Shown: positions 21,933-33,712 of the stretch, piece by piece
Numbering within the stretch: position 1 is the stretch's first letter
Layout: every line of letters begins with the position of its first letter
Assembly (NCBI GenBank): GCA_025435555.1
Contig: JAIWWG010000032.1
Span: 248,001-312,000, forward strand
DNA from: Chytriomyces cf. hyalinus JEL632
Taxonomy: Eukaryota; Chytridiomycota; Chytridiomycetes; Chytridiales; Chytriomycetaceae
Direction: 5' to 3'
DNA: 64,000 nucleotides
Position numbers and translations under genes: made by a program
The notes under the pieces: model-generated
Databases searched by the model: none
The model's input: the letters and a program-made list of their open reading frames with translations, nothing else
Told to the model about the DNA's origin: nothing

Positions 21933-23922
21933 ATGAGGATCGTGCTTACCGTGTCTGCCGCTCTTGCTTCTGCGACGATGGTTGTTTCAGCTGCCTGCAA
22001 CAACCCGCTCGTCAGGAGAGAATGGGAGCAGCTGTCCAGTGCAGAGAAAACTGGATGTGAGGCATCCCGACTCAAACTCAACTCATACCTTCTCACTACC
22101 TCAACTTCAACAGATGTCAATGCAGTAGTGGAGCTGACCAAGCGTCCCATCTCCGGAAATCTGCAAGACCCAAACACCATTTCGTACTACGACTTTGTTG
22201 CTACCCATGCTGCCAACGCCTTCTGGGCTCATGGAAACGCGCAGTTTTATCCATATGTAAGCTTGCGGTTCTTGCTCCTTTACCAGCCAGTCAGACTAAC
22301 TTGAGCTCTTTTACCAGCATGTATGTCAAGTACTTTGCCAGTCGTCGACTGGCGTCAAACTAAACTCCTCAATTTTTTTCAGCGAGCAATGATGTTCCAG
22401 TGGGAGAGAGCATTAAATTCCGTCGGATGGAAGGGTGGAGCAGTGTATTGGGACTGGCCAGCATCACCGAACCAAGTGAGTTTTTTTTTTGTTGCAGTCA
22501 GACATCCATCAAGTTATTCATGTGTCTCCCTCTAATCTCAGCAATGGTGGAAATCAAGCGTATGGGATTACTTTGGCGCCGTCGATAGCAATGACCCAGA
22601 TAACTGTGTCTTGGACGGTGCATTTGCGAAAGGAAAGTATGCAGTTTCCATGGATTCGAACTCGAGAAATCTTCGCAGACTCTCAGGGGACCAAACGTGT
22701 CTCAGACGATGTGGTCTCGTTGGAGCTGCAGTCACTGATGCAACAACAATTACAAACCCGTTGAGAACTGCCAAAAGCTACATGGCGTTTCATGGTGGAG
22801 ACACAAGTAACTACCATGCCGTTGGTGGGTTGTTCACTTAAGTTTGAGTGGTGTGGTAGTGATATTAAATGCGCGAAATGTTTAGGTCACGTAACCATCG
22901 GAGGAAGTGCATGTGACTTTGGAAACCCTTCATACTCTCCAAACGACCCGGTGTTTTTCCGTGAGTGCTCTGAAGTTGCAACATCCCTGTCCGAATCTAA
23001 TCTTAATTTCCTATTAATGCTCGCAGTACATCACGGTCTGGTTGACAAAGTTTGGTGGAGGTGGCAGCAGTCATGCCCCGCATATGTCTTGGACTACGAA
23101 GGCACTTTGGCCAGAGCAGATGACCCGATTTCAGATGGAAAATCAAACGTAGCATACGCGACTCTGAACATTGACTCTTGGAAATGGTGGACCGTCGCAG
23201 ACATGCTAGACACACAGGGAGACACGCTCTGTTACACTTACTCTCAGTCCGCAGGGGACCTTACTATTCCGACCCCTTCTGGTTGCGATGTTTCCACAAA
23301 GACTACTAAAACATCCGCCACAACTTCCACCTCTGATTCTGCTGTTCAGTCTTCATCCCCATCCACTACGAAATCAAGTTCAACAACTGCCTCCCCAGGA
23401 CCCGTCTCGAAAAACAATCAGACGGAAGTCTTCAGCGACGGGTGGATGAACTTGCTCCTGCAATCCCTCGTAGAAGTTCCAACATTTAAATTCAACGTTC
23501 CCACAACCGGTCAAACGAAACGAGATGACACCATCAACTACACATCTGGATACACTACAGAGGTGCAACCAGACAGCAGCACACTCGTAACCATCTACCC
23601 ATCTCTACGTGAAGTCTATGTTCCTGGGGGTTACGAAATCAGTGTTGTGTATGAATCGCGGGTGCAAGCCATGAATCTTCTCACGAAGCGGCCTGAAATG
23701 TTTTTCAGACTTGTTGAGCCGATTCCGTATGTGAAGTTAGACTGTGCGCCTGAGAATGTTGTGCCAGGCAGTCATCCATGTTACCTGGCGAAACCGAACC
23801 GGGTTTCGATTGAATATGCGCGCAAGATGAAGATGAATCTTGTGCAAGTGTCCAACAACGACAATATTGTTGCCATGCAGATTGACAAGCACAACTGCGA
23901 ATGCGATCAAAAAGCGCGATGA
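21933..23922 (+). CDS. Secreted tyrosinase, paralogue 4, with a 3-nt microexon
   Basis: Seven exons (21933-22056, 22114-22256, 22318-22320, 22383-22475, 22542-22824, 22886-22960, 23027-23922) give 538 residues. A signal peptide precedes AACNNP. CuA is His73 (THAAN), His81 (WAHGN) and His90 (PYHRAM). His90 is encoded entirely by a three-base exon between two phase-0 introns of 61 and 62 nt. CuB is His213, His217 and His242/243 (LHHGLVDK). It lacks the intron after WAH that the other three paralogues have. The tail is Ser/Thr-rich with several N-glycosylation sites and ends in a Cys-containing segment. It lies just after ABC copy B in the mirrored half of the cluster and is the most diverged of the four copies. 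Confidence 0.88.
22318..22320 (+). other. 3-nt microexon (CAT) encoding a copper-ligand His
   Basis: CAT is preceded by ...ttttaccag and followed by gtatgt. Both flanking introns have CTAA-type branch points (gactaac; aactaaa). Splicing it in restores PYHRAM, exactly as in the three paralogues. Skipping it leaves the frame open but removes the third CuA histidine. Confidence 0.82.
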
Positions 23923-24137
23923 TTTTATGATTTGACGATGGTGAAGATGCATACTTTTTGTTTGTGTTATTTATTGTATTTTACTCTTGGTCGCGTAAGA
24001 TGCGTCGCATGTCCATTAAACATTGCTGAACATTCCTGTATGTAAGGTCGCATCCACATTCGAGACAGTGTACCATATCTCATCAACGTAACAAATCTTG
24101 GGTAGCAGTTTTTATTCAAAACCTCACAGTCTCTGAA

Positions 24138-26377
24138 TCACATCAAGTCTGACAGATCGATGGTATCGAAAAATGGGTCTTTGCTGAAAACAGTGAGTTC
24201 CAGTTGATTCAGCGCAATTCTGATCGAAGTTGAAGGCTTGACACGCTCTCTGCGAGAAGAAAGAATGCTATCAGCACATTCGTTTTCGTTCCAATAACCA
24301 ATAAAACCATACTCAACTGAATAACAGGCTTAACGTCTTCCATGCTACCTCCATTCGCGCCCCTCGATTTAAAGTTTTTCATATCAATCTCAGCTCGACG
24401 AGCCTCCTCATACCCACGCAGCCGATTTCGCTCATTCAATTTCGCAAACGCGTCCAATTTCGAAGTTCCTTCCTTCGACTTTTCGCTCGTAAGTTCATTC
24501 AGCTCCTCCAATTTTACTTCCAGCGCTGCGATTTGTTCAAAGTTTTCGTCATCCCGCGCTTGATCCAATTGGCGCAGAACGAGAATCTTTTCGCTGGCAA
24601 TGTTGATGGGCGTGCGAAGGAGCGCCTTCTTTTGGGCAACCATTTCTTCGACTTCTTCCTGATCTCATAAAATAGGTTTGTTTTTACCATTTTCGATACA
24701 TATATCAATGGATCTTTTTTTTCTCACGTTCGAAAACACGTGGTTGCGAGCTTCTTGGATCTCTTCGGATTTCGCCTCAGCTTCACGACTCGAGATCATG
24801 GGCTCTTTCGCAAGAGCTGCCAAATAGCGCGAATATTCATCCTGCCCCCCCCAAAAAAACCGAGTCAGCACCTCGAAAATAACACGCAATATATCAGCAT
24901 ACCTCGCTCGGTGGTGAATTCGAAACAATATCCATCAGAAATGCCTTCTCCTTGAAAGAACCGTACACTAAGTGCAGTTGCTTTTTGCAAACAGAGCTTC
25001 CAACATTGTACGCCTTATCCCTTTCAGAAACCTCTGTTGTTTCAAGCAATGTTATTCAGTAACTTTTTGAAAACATCAATTTCCAAGTATAAGCGCGAAA
25101 ATGAAATGGGTTTACCGGCTACTTTGCACAGTCGGTACTTTTGTTGTTTCGTTTCAGGATCCACGCCAAACACAAGGCGAACAAAAGATCCTATCGTTAA
25201 GTTCGAGATAAATATACTGTGCATGGATTTAAAGAGCCAAACAGCTGGGCGGTATGACGCACCAATAACAAGATCACGAAAATTTCGCATATACATCCAA
25301 CGCTCAAGGTCGGTTCGAGAGACTGTGATTTTTCGTATCAAATCGATGCCTGGTTTCTCTGAAGATTTCGAATACTCCTTGTCGCGATACGAGGACGATC
25401 TGCGAGAGCAGATGATTGATTTATGGCATCACATCAAGGTGCATTGAACAAATTTCAGACAAAAACTGATGAACACCGTACCTGTATCGGTCATCATCAT
25501 CCGAATATCTGTCTCTGTCGCGATCTCTGCCCCTGTCGCCGTCTCGGTCTCTGCCTCGGTCTCTTTGATCCCGATCACTGTCTTCGTCTTCACTACTGTA
25601 GTAATTCGCCGCTTTTCGTCGTTCAGGCGTGGGGTCTGCATTCTGGATTTGGTGCAGGTTTCAGCTGGTGTTCTCACCAACGATCAGACACTAACAGATG
25701 ATGTCCTTTTCGATGATTTCTCGTCACGCTGCCTTTTCAGGGCCCTCAGCGATTTGGACGCTTTACTCTTTTCTTCTGCTTTTCGGTTGGAGCCTGGGCC
25801 ATGAACAATTGATGATGAGGATATGGTACCACGCAAGAATAAATTTCGTCCTCACGTCTCCCCGCATCTTTGCTTGCCCCTGAACCCGAGACTGCGCCGC
25901 CACCCGCCCCACGCACTTTACGCTTGAGTTCGAGTCTGTCGAGGACAACCTGGCGGCGCTCTGCCCTGTCTGCCAGGAACTTTTCTCTGTCGAGAGCTGT
26001 CATGGCATTGAGCCTATGGAAAAGAGAAGCGACATTTAAGTGGAGAAACCGAAAAAGAATTAAGAAGAAGATGAGTAATCACATGCGTCTGTCCTCTTCG
26101 TCCCCCATCAAGTCGTCTCCCCATCGCCGAATCTCACGCACTTCTTCGTTGTCATCGCTATCCTCCGCCACTTCATCATCAACAGCCCCGTCCTCATCGT
26201 CCGACTGGTCCGAGTCGCTGTCGTTGCGCCGTCTAAAAGTGAAGAGAATGCGTGTTGGCTGTGGCTGCCAGCAGTCCAGTGAAGCGTATGCTACTTCTTT
26301 TGTGTGGCCCGTGGCTTTGGCTCTCCAGCTGCGAGTGCCAGCAGCTCGTCCTCAATATCGTCGTCAAAGTCAGACAT
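24138..26377 (-). CDS. RTF1: RTF1, Paf1 complex subunit with Plus3 domain
   Basis: Eleven exons: 26295-26377, 26083-26232, 25856-26013, 25696-25793, 25482-25642, 25263-25399, 25116-25190, 24903-25033, 24728-24841, 24313-24658 and 24138-24247. They give about 520 residues. The order is an acidic N-terminus, the basic LNAMTALDREKFLADRAERRQ helix, an Arg/Asp repeat, the Plus3 domain (about residues 230-345, with ITVSRTDLERW and VIGSFVRLVFG), then coiled coils. RTF1 helps RNA polymerase II elongation and promotes H2B ubiquitination and later H3 methylation. Joining VIG to SFVR needs a gtgcgt donor and a cgatag acceptor, which restores the family pattern. The last splice must use the second of two adjacent AGs (cgcagag) to keep the conserved acidic end (DTIDLSDLM), so it is the least certain. 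Confidence 0.88.
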
Positions 26378-26612
26378 TATTTACTTCGCAGATAAATTTT
26401 ACTTGTAACAAATATTCACATTTTACTTTATGGTCGACCCCGCTTCTCAGTACGAGCTTATATTTTGCATTATCCTTCAGCCAAGAATCTTCCTCCCTTC
26501 CACGCTTACCTTGTGTGAATGAGATACGTTTCGAGCATTCACTCCTTGCATGAATGAGTTGCGGGAAAAAGCGCGTCTTGACAATTTCCAGATTTCTCCA
26601 ACGCAGCACTGA
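26378..26612. promoter_or_regulatory. Bidirectional spacer between RTF1 and the phosphodiesterase
   Basis: The two start codons diverge across 235 bp, so both promoters must lie here or overlap the genes. No TATA box or known motif stands out. Confidence 0.4.
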
Positions 26613-29600
26613 ATGTCCAAGGAGGGCCAGTCGTGCCCAGAGCTGCCAAAAGACGGCCAACAGTCAGATCCCGCCTTTGACTTTGCGACACTCAGCAGCC
26701 CAATCCTCATCATCGCAGACAACGATGGCGAAATCACAGAGACAAAGATTGACGTACCCATACGCTCCGATCCGCCATCTCCCAAGAACGACACATCAGC
26801 GTCTCCTTCCAAACCCATGGACGACGTAAATTCTGCCACGTCCCACGAAAACCTCACAGCAAATAAGCGGCTGCAACCGGCGTCCGTTTCTCAAAGGCTT
26901 CCTCCCATTCCGAGCACTGCTGCGGCCATTGCTACCGCAAACATGCTGGCAAGTTCGTCGCCGAATCTTTTCAAAAAATCCGTCAGTTTTTTGAATGTTG
27001 GCACTGCACATCCACCGCTTCCAATCAAGAAAAGAGGTGACTCCATACACTCAAACATACCTACCGAAGGCTCTATTTAATCGTTTCTACAAACAGCCGA
27101 GACGGTCAAAAGACCCGACAGCCTTACAATTCAGCCATACCTAAGATCCTCATCGCAGATATCGCGTGGCGGAAGCAACGTCAAAATATCAACAACCAAC
27201 GGCAGCCAAATTATCGCCAGCCAGTCATGGGTAGTGTCTGGGAACAAAAGTACAGGATCCAGTCCACCGCCGTCGGTTCGCAAAATAGGGTCTCAAGCAT
27301 CGATTGCGCAGCCACGTATACGCGCATCTTCAGCACTTTCTTTGGCTTCGATCAATGCAGAGGAGTTGGCGCTTGCGCATTCGCAGGTTGTTGCTAGTGC
27401 CGCCCAGAATGGTCACAATGCTTCTTTCTCGGGGGAGCCTGCGACTGTCGCATCGCCATCGCTGGGCAAAAAGATGTCGGTAGTCAGCGGCCAAACCACG
27501 TCCACGATGGCTGAGGAAAGGTCGAGTGACACAGTGCCGGCGACAATGGTCAATGTCAGCAACAGAAGCAAGAAAAACTCCAAAAAGTCTCTCAAAGCCT
27601 CAAATTCAATCCGGGACTCGGCAAACAAAACCGCAGAGCCAAACACTACCCCTGCAGCTGGCAGCGATAAACGTCGGCAGAAAGTCGAAAACCACGACAC
27701 GTACCAAAAGTCACAAGAAAATCTGAAGCTACAGCATCTGAACGAGCAGTTTGCCATTGATTACCCAGGCGCGATTGGTGGAGACAACGAAGGCAGCATT
27801 AACGAAGAAGTGTTCGGTGTCGGAGTAGCTGCCGCCATTGCAAATGCAGAGGCGCTCAATGGACTCGCGAGTCCATCCACATTAACGTTTTATGATCCGG
27901 AGATGGAATCTGGATACAGAGACTACTTTGCAATCTATTACATTGCCATGTGGAGGAAAGCGCTGGCATTGATTCTTGGAGTTGGTTGGGGCGTCTTTGT
28001 CTACCACATGCTTATTTACCCTGCCGACTCGGACTTTTACATCAGTCTCAGCGCCATTCGCACCAAGGCATTCCCCGATGGCAGCTGGAGGTCAAAGCAA
28101 TGCCTACCAGGTTTCGTCTGTGTGCCCTGTGTATCAGGCCATCTATGCAACGTGTTCAATCCCATCTTGGAGTCGGTGTTTTTTGGAGGCGGGTTTCTGG
28201 TTCCGACGATGGCACTGTTTATCGCAAGCTACAAACTTGGCCCAGGCAGCGCATTCAACGTGTACACCCACTCACTGGCCATCACTTACATGGTTGTGCT
28301 GGTGTCGATCCCAGTGTCACTGCGGCACTACTACATCGAGCCGACCATCACTCCATACAAGACGGTTCTGCTGTACATATTCATTCTGTTTAGCGCATCA
28401 GTTTTGTTCCGAGTGCGTTTCATACACTTGTTCACGGCATTCCCCGTGTACATTGCCGCATACGCTACTGAAGCAGCGCTGACGTCGATCAAGCACCGCA
28501 GCGGTGATTCAACTGGGTTCGGGATCGGGATCATGCTTCTTGTGAGCAGTTTTCTCGTCATTTTGATGGGCAGTTACGACTTTGAACGGAATGCGCGGGC
28601 CCAGTATGTACAGACGCGATGCGTAGTGCAGGTGATTGATTTTTTTTTTTGAACGAACGTTATCAATATGTCATAACCCCCCCCCTTTTTCATTGTGAAT
28701 CAGGCCAACGAGAAGCTCGTCTCGCAGTTGACCAGCATCAACACAAACTTCAGCGACCGCATTGGCGAGCTCGACACTCCTCTTGAGAAGGCCATTGGAC
28801 TTATTAACATCATGCGCAGCGATCCGAAACTGAGCAGGCACCATATGGACGGTTTCGGCATGCTGCTGGCGTTGCTCAATTCAAACAACCTCATGGCTCC
28901 AGACATTGAGAACGACCCAGGTCGATTGGCGAGGGATGAGGAAGAAGAGGTGGGACACAATATGATTTGTTTGTTTTTCATTCAGAAAATATTCAACAAC
29001 TTCATTGCAGGCGTACCTATTTAGTAATCTGTACCGCGCACGCCCCAAGACAAAGCAGAGGCTGAGCCAGGGTGTCATTGAAAAGTCACCATCGAAACAG
29101 ATTTCAAACGGAGATGATCGACGACAATCTCGCGTCATTTCTGCGCGTATTCGGGCTCCTTCGAATGCATCCGCTTCAAACGACAGCAAAAGCTCGGCAA
29201 TGTCCATTCCATCCCTGTTCTTGTCTTCAGTCAGCGCAAAAAACTCTTTTTCAGCAGCTTCACCGGATGTGGAGGCGGATGACAGTGATCAAACAGACAG
29301 TGTGACTTCATCAAGGTGAGTTTTATTTAGTGCAGTCGCCCACATGGCAGTTTACTGACACCAGCATGAACAGATCTGTTGTATCCTGGGGTCTTCGCAG
29401 ATTAAGCACCAAAAACCGCGACTCACTGACACCAGATCGAAAACCCAAGGGATTCGACAACACAGCTTACATTGCCATGCAAGATTCTAAGCGCAATTCT
29501 CTTTTACCAAACCAAGGTGGCGCATCTCTCAATGTTTCTCCTGCAACCGTGCGTCGACCGTCCCATGGAAGCAACCTGAGCACAAACGGCAGTTTCAGCG

Positions 29601-31616
29601 CACAAGGAGTAAACCACAACGTCTCCATCATTGTCGACGAAAACCATCACAAATCTTCGTCATCACTCGCTGTCCCGAAACCCACCCTCGGAAACCCTTT
29701 CATGAACGACAAGACGAGCGAAAGCGACACATCCCTCGACTTTGAATCCATGATCAACCTCAACACGCATTTACAAATGGTATCGCTGCTTGAAAAAGTG
29801 GATCAATGGAACTGGGATATTTTCGATGTACATGAGTTGTCGGAACATCGCGCGTTGTTTACTCTGTCGCATTACTTGTTTCTGCGGAATAACTTGTACA
29901 ACAAGTTTCAGATTCATACAGATACTTTTTTGCAGTTTGCGGCTGAGATTGAGGCGGGGTATCATGCGGATGTGCCGTATCATAACTCTGTGCATGGTGC
30001 TGACGTTTTGCATGGTGTCAACTATTTTCGAAATGCTTGTGCGAATGCTATCGAGTTTACGGACATGGAGCTTTTGATACTCTTTACTGCCGCCATGATT
30101 CACGACTTTAAGTAAGTGAGGTTTCCAGAGTTGTTTTGATCTAATTATTTCTTCCTCCCTTCAAATGGTGTTGCGTTCTCTTTGTTTCTGCGGACCCAAA
30201 GCCACGTAAGTTATTGGGGATACTGGGTATGGACACTTGCTGATAATTTCCCCAGCCCGGAAGAAACAACAACTTCCTCGTCAACACATCCGACCAACTC
30301 GCGCTTCTTTACAACGACCGCTCCATCCTCGAAAACCACCACGTCAGCACCGCGTTTCGAGTGCTTCTGCAGCCTGAATGCAACTTTGTGGCAAAGCTGT
30401 CCAAGGAAGAGCACAAGGAGTTTCGCGACACAATCATTGAACTTGTGCTTGCGACGGATTTGCAGGCGCAGCATTTTTCGATTCTGAGCATGTTCAAGAA
30501 TAAGGTTATTTATTTTATTTTATTTTATTTTATTTACTTGATTAGTAATCATTGTTTGTATCAGGTCTCTCTCACAAACTCGTTTGATCCTGTCAAAGTA
30601 CACGAAGACAGAACGCTCTTGTTCAAAATGATGATCAAATGTGCTGGTAACGCGTCCTCTCTCTTTAACGTGGCAAGTTGTTTCCTGACCGGTTCGTCAA
30701 ATCCCTTAAAAGACGTGTCGAACCCCACAAAAGCATGGCCGCTGTATGAAAAATGGACTGGTCTTGTTCTCGAAGAATTCTTTACGCAAGGTGACGCGGA
30801 AAAGGCCCTCGGGATCCCAGTTTCGCCGTACTACGATCGTGACACGGTTTTTGCTTTTTTTTTTTTCTTTCTCTTACCAATGCTGTTCTATATCCTCTAG
30901 TATGCTTACAATTGAAAAAAAACACAGATTTACGTGCCTGCTTCTCAGATGGGGTTTATTGACTTTATTTGTGTGAGTTTCCTTCAAAGGCGCGAGATTG
31001 GCAGAACCACAGCGTCTCTAAAAACATACTGTTTTTCCTTGCCAGATTCCACTTTTTGAAGCGTTCAACATGTACGTCGACATTTCCACGCCCGTGGAAG
31101 GTAACAAAAACAATCTCCCCCATCCCTACCAATCGACGGCCGACATACTGAAAATTACAAATAGGCATCATCAACAACCGCGCATACTGGCTCCTCCAAG
31201 TCCAAAAAAAGAATGCTGCTGAAGCAGAAGCCACTGCAGCCGCCACCGCTGCCGCAACCCCCGCACCACTGAATGGTAGTACCGCAAACGACATGGCACG
31301 ATCAAATCGCAGCGTCCATGCTCTAAATGGATCCGACGCCGTTGCAATTGCCATGCCAGCAGTTGAAAAGGATGGAGCAACAAATTCGCAGCCTGAAAAG
31401 AGAGAGCCTGTGAATTGGCGATCGCTGAAGGTCATGTTGCGGAAAGATATGAAAGACAAGAAGCATACTAGTGCGGCTCCAATGCCGCTGGGAGGTCCAG
31501 GGTCTACTACGAGTCCTGTGCAGTCTGTGGGAACTTCAATCGGAAAAATAGCGCCTTCTTCGGCGCTTGGTGGGTCCATGACAAAGCTCGCAAAGTCCCC
31601 AAGTGGTGCACCGTGA
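26613..31616 (+). CDS. Membrane-bound class I cyclic-nucleotide phosphodiesterase
   Basis: Twelve exons (26613-27036, 27097-28631, 28704-28949, 29011-29315, 29365-30111, 30202-30205, 30256-30504, 30565-30646, 30713-30846, 30928-30972, 31046-31100, 31165-31616) give about 1425 residues. A disordered Ser-rich N-terminus is followed by six hydrophobic helices (about 430-633), a linker, then a PDE catalytic domain. The domain has YHNSVHGADVLH near 1042, the metal pair His1083-Asp1084 in IHDFNHPGRNN, and KCADVSNP. It hydrolyses cAMP or cGMP; specificity cannot be read. The six-helix block is not an obvious rhodopsin, as no retinal lysine context was seen. The acceptor of exon 5 may be nine bases further on (29374). 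A four-base exon carries the His of HPG. The C-terminus is Ala-rich. Confidence 0.88.
30202..30205 (+). other. 4-nt microexon (CCAC) completing the PDE HDxxHPG motif
   Basis: CCAC sits between ...gacccaaag and gtaagt. The upstream intron (30112-30201) starts gtaagt and contains ctaat. The downstream intron (30206-30255) contains ctgataa and ends cccag. With it the frame reads IHDFNHPGRNN. Skipping it shifts the frame and loses the motif. Confidence 0.85.
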
Positions 31617-31759
31617 AAGAAACAGAAACAAGAGTGATAATACATCAACCATATTTATATCATAGGAAGACTTTCAATCAAATAAAATCTAAGAACGGGG
31701 AAATTTACTTGATGAATGAAGGCTTGTGCATGAAATTGCCAGGGTTAGCGGACTCTTTT

Positions 31760-33712
31760 TTAGGCGGTCAGCTTTCCGGCAAGGGCGGCAATGAGAGCGG
31801 CACCCTGTCCAGATCCGTCACGAGCTTGTTCCAAGACAATGTTCTCCGCACTGAATCCGAGAATTTCGTGCATAGCGTCACGCATACGGTTGGAAAAGTG
31901 GGGGTACAGCTCAAACAGAGATCCATCGATACCAACGGTGCATCCGTCCAGCTTGTTCATTTTGGTGACAATGGCGGCGATTCCGGCGGCACTGAGACGG
32001 GCAGCACGTTTTCCAATCATTTCACAGATGGCCTTGGTGAGACGACGGTCAGCCAAAGTGGTTCCTGGAATGTGCATCAAGTCCTCCAGAACGGTGCGAA
32101 CATCACTGAGGTCCAAAGAGTGGTCACGCTCAATACGGGACATGAAAGCAGTTTCGAAAGCGTGGGGCACAGACAGAGTCTTTGATTTGGATCCACCAGC
32201 AATGTAAATTTCACCAGTCTTGACAAGGTCAACCAGAACGTATCGGCAAATTTCACCTAAGTACATTCCAGAAATGAGCTTCTCAAATGTCCATGATTTA
32301 GCGTTGGCAGTGCCGCGGTCGACTTTGTGGTCGTACTTTGTTCTTGGGATAACAACCATTTCGTCATCGAATGCTCCCCACTCAGTGTTGATGATCATGT
32401 CCTTGGCGCCAGCAGGGTCCTTCTTGTATTTGGTAATGTTTTCAATCTTTTCGACGTAAGCAGCGTTGGTACCGGTTCCGAGAATAACACCAACGTAGGT
32501 GTCTGGGGCCGAGTAGGCGTGGGATACGAGGGTACCGGTGGTGTCGTTGACAAGAGCAGTGACTGAGACATTCATGCGCTTTCTCTTGAAGGCGTCCTGC
32601 AAAAGAACAACGGCGTCCTTGCCGACACAGTCTGAGGCAGAGAAACCCTTGTTCCAGCCCATGAGGAAACCTGGCGCGTGATGGTGGTGGGGGTGATGGT
32701 GAGCGATAAGGATAAGACATTGATTAAAAGAAAATTCAAGAAAAGCAAAATTGTAAAAATTTCTGATGGAACAAGCCCAGCCAGAGTGGAGTTGTAACAA
32801 CACACACACCTGAGTTGATGGACACCTGGTTCACGGCAAACGAGAACGTAAATCCAAGCTTAAACTCGTTCGTGTGCAGATCCTTGTCCGTGACTTCCTT
32901 CTGGTCGTCGCTGAGCAAGAACTGCTTGACACATTCGGCAAAAAAGTCAAACAACGCAGCACCAGTGCCATTCTTTAGGTCATCCGTGACAGTGTGCTTG
33001 GACTGGCGGACACGAGTTCCACCGCGACCGTCGAGGGTAACCTCGCACACGCGGAAGTTGGTACCACCCAAGTCGAGGGCAAGGTATGAGCCCGTTTCGT
33101 CACCCTTTGGTCTGCGCACGACGTGGGTGGGGATCATCTTGAGCGCTGTTTACGATGGAGCATCAGAGTTAGCATTTTGTGGGGGGGACAAATGGCGCAA
33201 GAAAAAGAGAAGAAAAACCATCAATGATGGATTATGACTGATTAAAACTGCAAAAAAAGATTGGGTGACTCAACTGGAATCATCGGTAGCAAGACCCTTC
33301 TTCATCTCAGCGACCATGTGCTTGGCGATCTGGCTCAATTTGTCGCCATTGACTTCAAAGAGGTGCTGCAGACGCACGAGCGTTGCTGGGTTGGGTTCGT
33401 CCGGTGAGATTTTGTGCGTCTCATTGGGCACGAACGACGACGTCGATGCGCGGTCGTCGGACACGGCGATGGAGGACAGAGCCAGTGGTTGGGAGGCATG
33501 GGCAATAGCCTTGGCGTTCTTTGCCCGCTGGTTGTTGATGTAGACAAAGGCCGCTCCGAGGGAGAAGAGCCCCGCACAGATGGCGATACCTGGGATGCAT
33601 GCAATGCATTAGCGATGCCGTTGTTGTTGTTCTTGTTGCATTGGGGTGCCCCCGCAAGGTCCATCGCAGTCTCACCAGTGGCCAGACCGTAGGTAAAGTC
33701 GTTGTTGGACAT
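31760..33712 (-). CDS. Hexokinase with N-terminal membrane anchor
   Basis: Four exons (33676-33712, 33275-33589, 32810-33145, 31760-32670) give 532 residues. Residues about 14-30 (IAICAGLFSLGAAFVYI) form a hydrophobic segment, so the enzyme is probably tethered to a membrane such as the outer mitochondrial membrane, as in animal hexokinases. Typical yeast hexokinases lack such a segment. The phosphate loop is LDLGGTNFRV, sugar binding is LGFTFSFAVNQVSI, the catalytic Asp is in LVNDTTGT, and the adenosine loop is GIDGSLFE. It phosphorylates glucose and similar hexoses. The first coding exon is only 37 nt. The intron after exon 2 uses a gttgag donor, also used twice in the kinesin-like gene. 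It converges on the phosphodiesterase with 143 bp between stop codons. Confidence 0.9.

Noticed and set aside
22257-22382. A single 126-nt intron in tyrosinase 4
   Set aside because: It keeps the frame but deletes the third CuA histidine present in all paralogues. Two normal-sized introns around CAT explain the sequence better.
25042-25341. The unspliced frame over the RTF1 Plus3 domain as a separate gene
   Set aside because: It is the Plus3 coding strand with two introns read through. Splicing at gtgcgt and cgatag restores the family sequence.
25482-25642. Arg/Asp-repeat DNA as a separate tandem repeat or CRISPR-like array
   Set aside because: It is an in-frame RD-rich linker of RTF1 and has no spacer structure. 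No CRISPR array exists in this window.
27900-28620. A rhodopsin domain fused to the phosphodiesterase
   Set aside because: Only six hydrophobic segments are visible and no lysine in a retinal-binding helix context was found.
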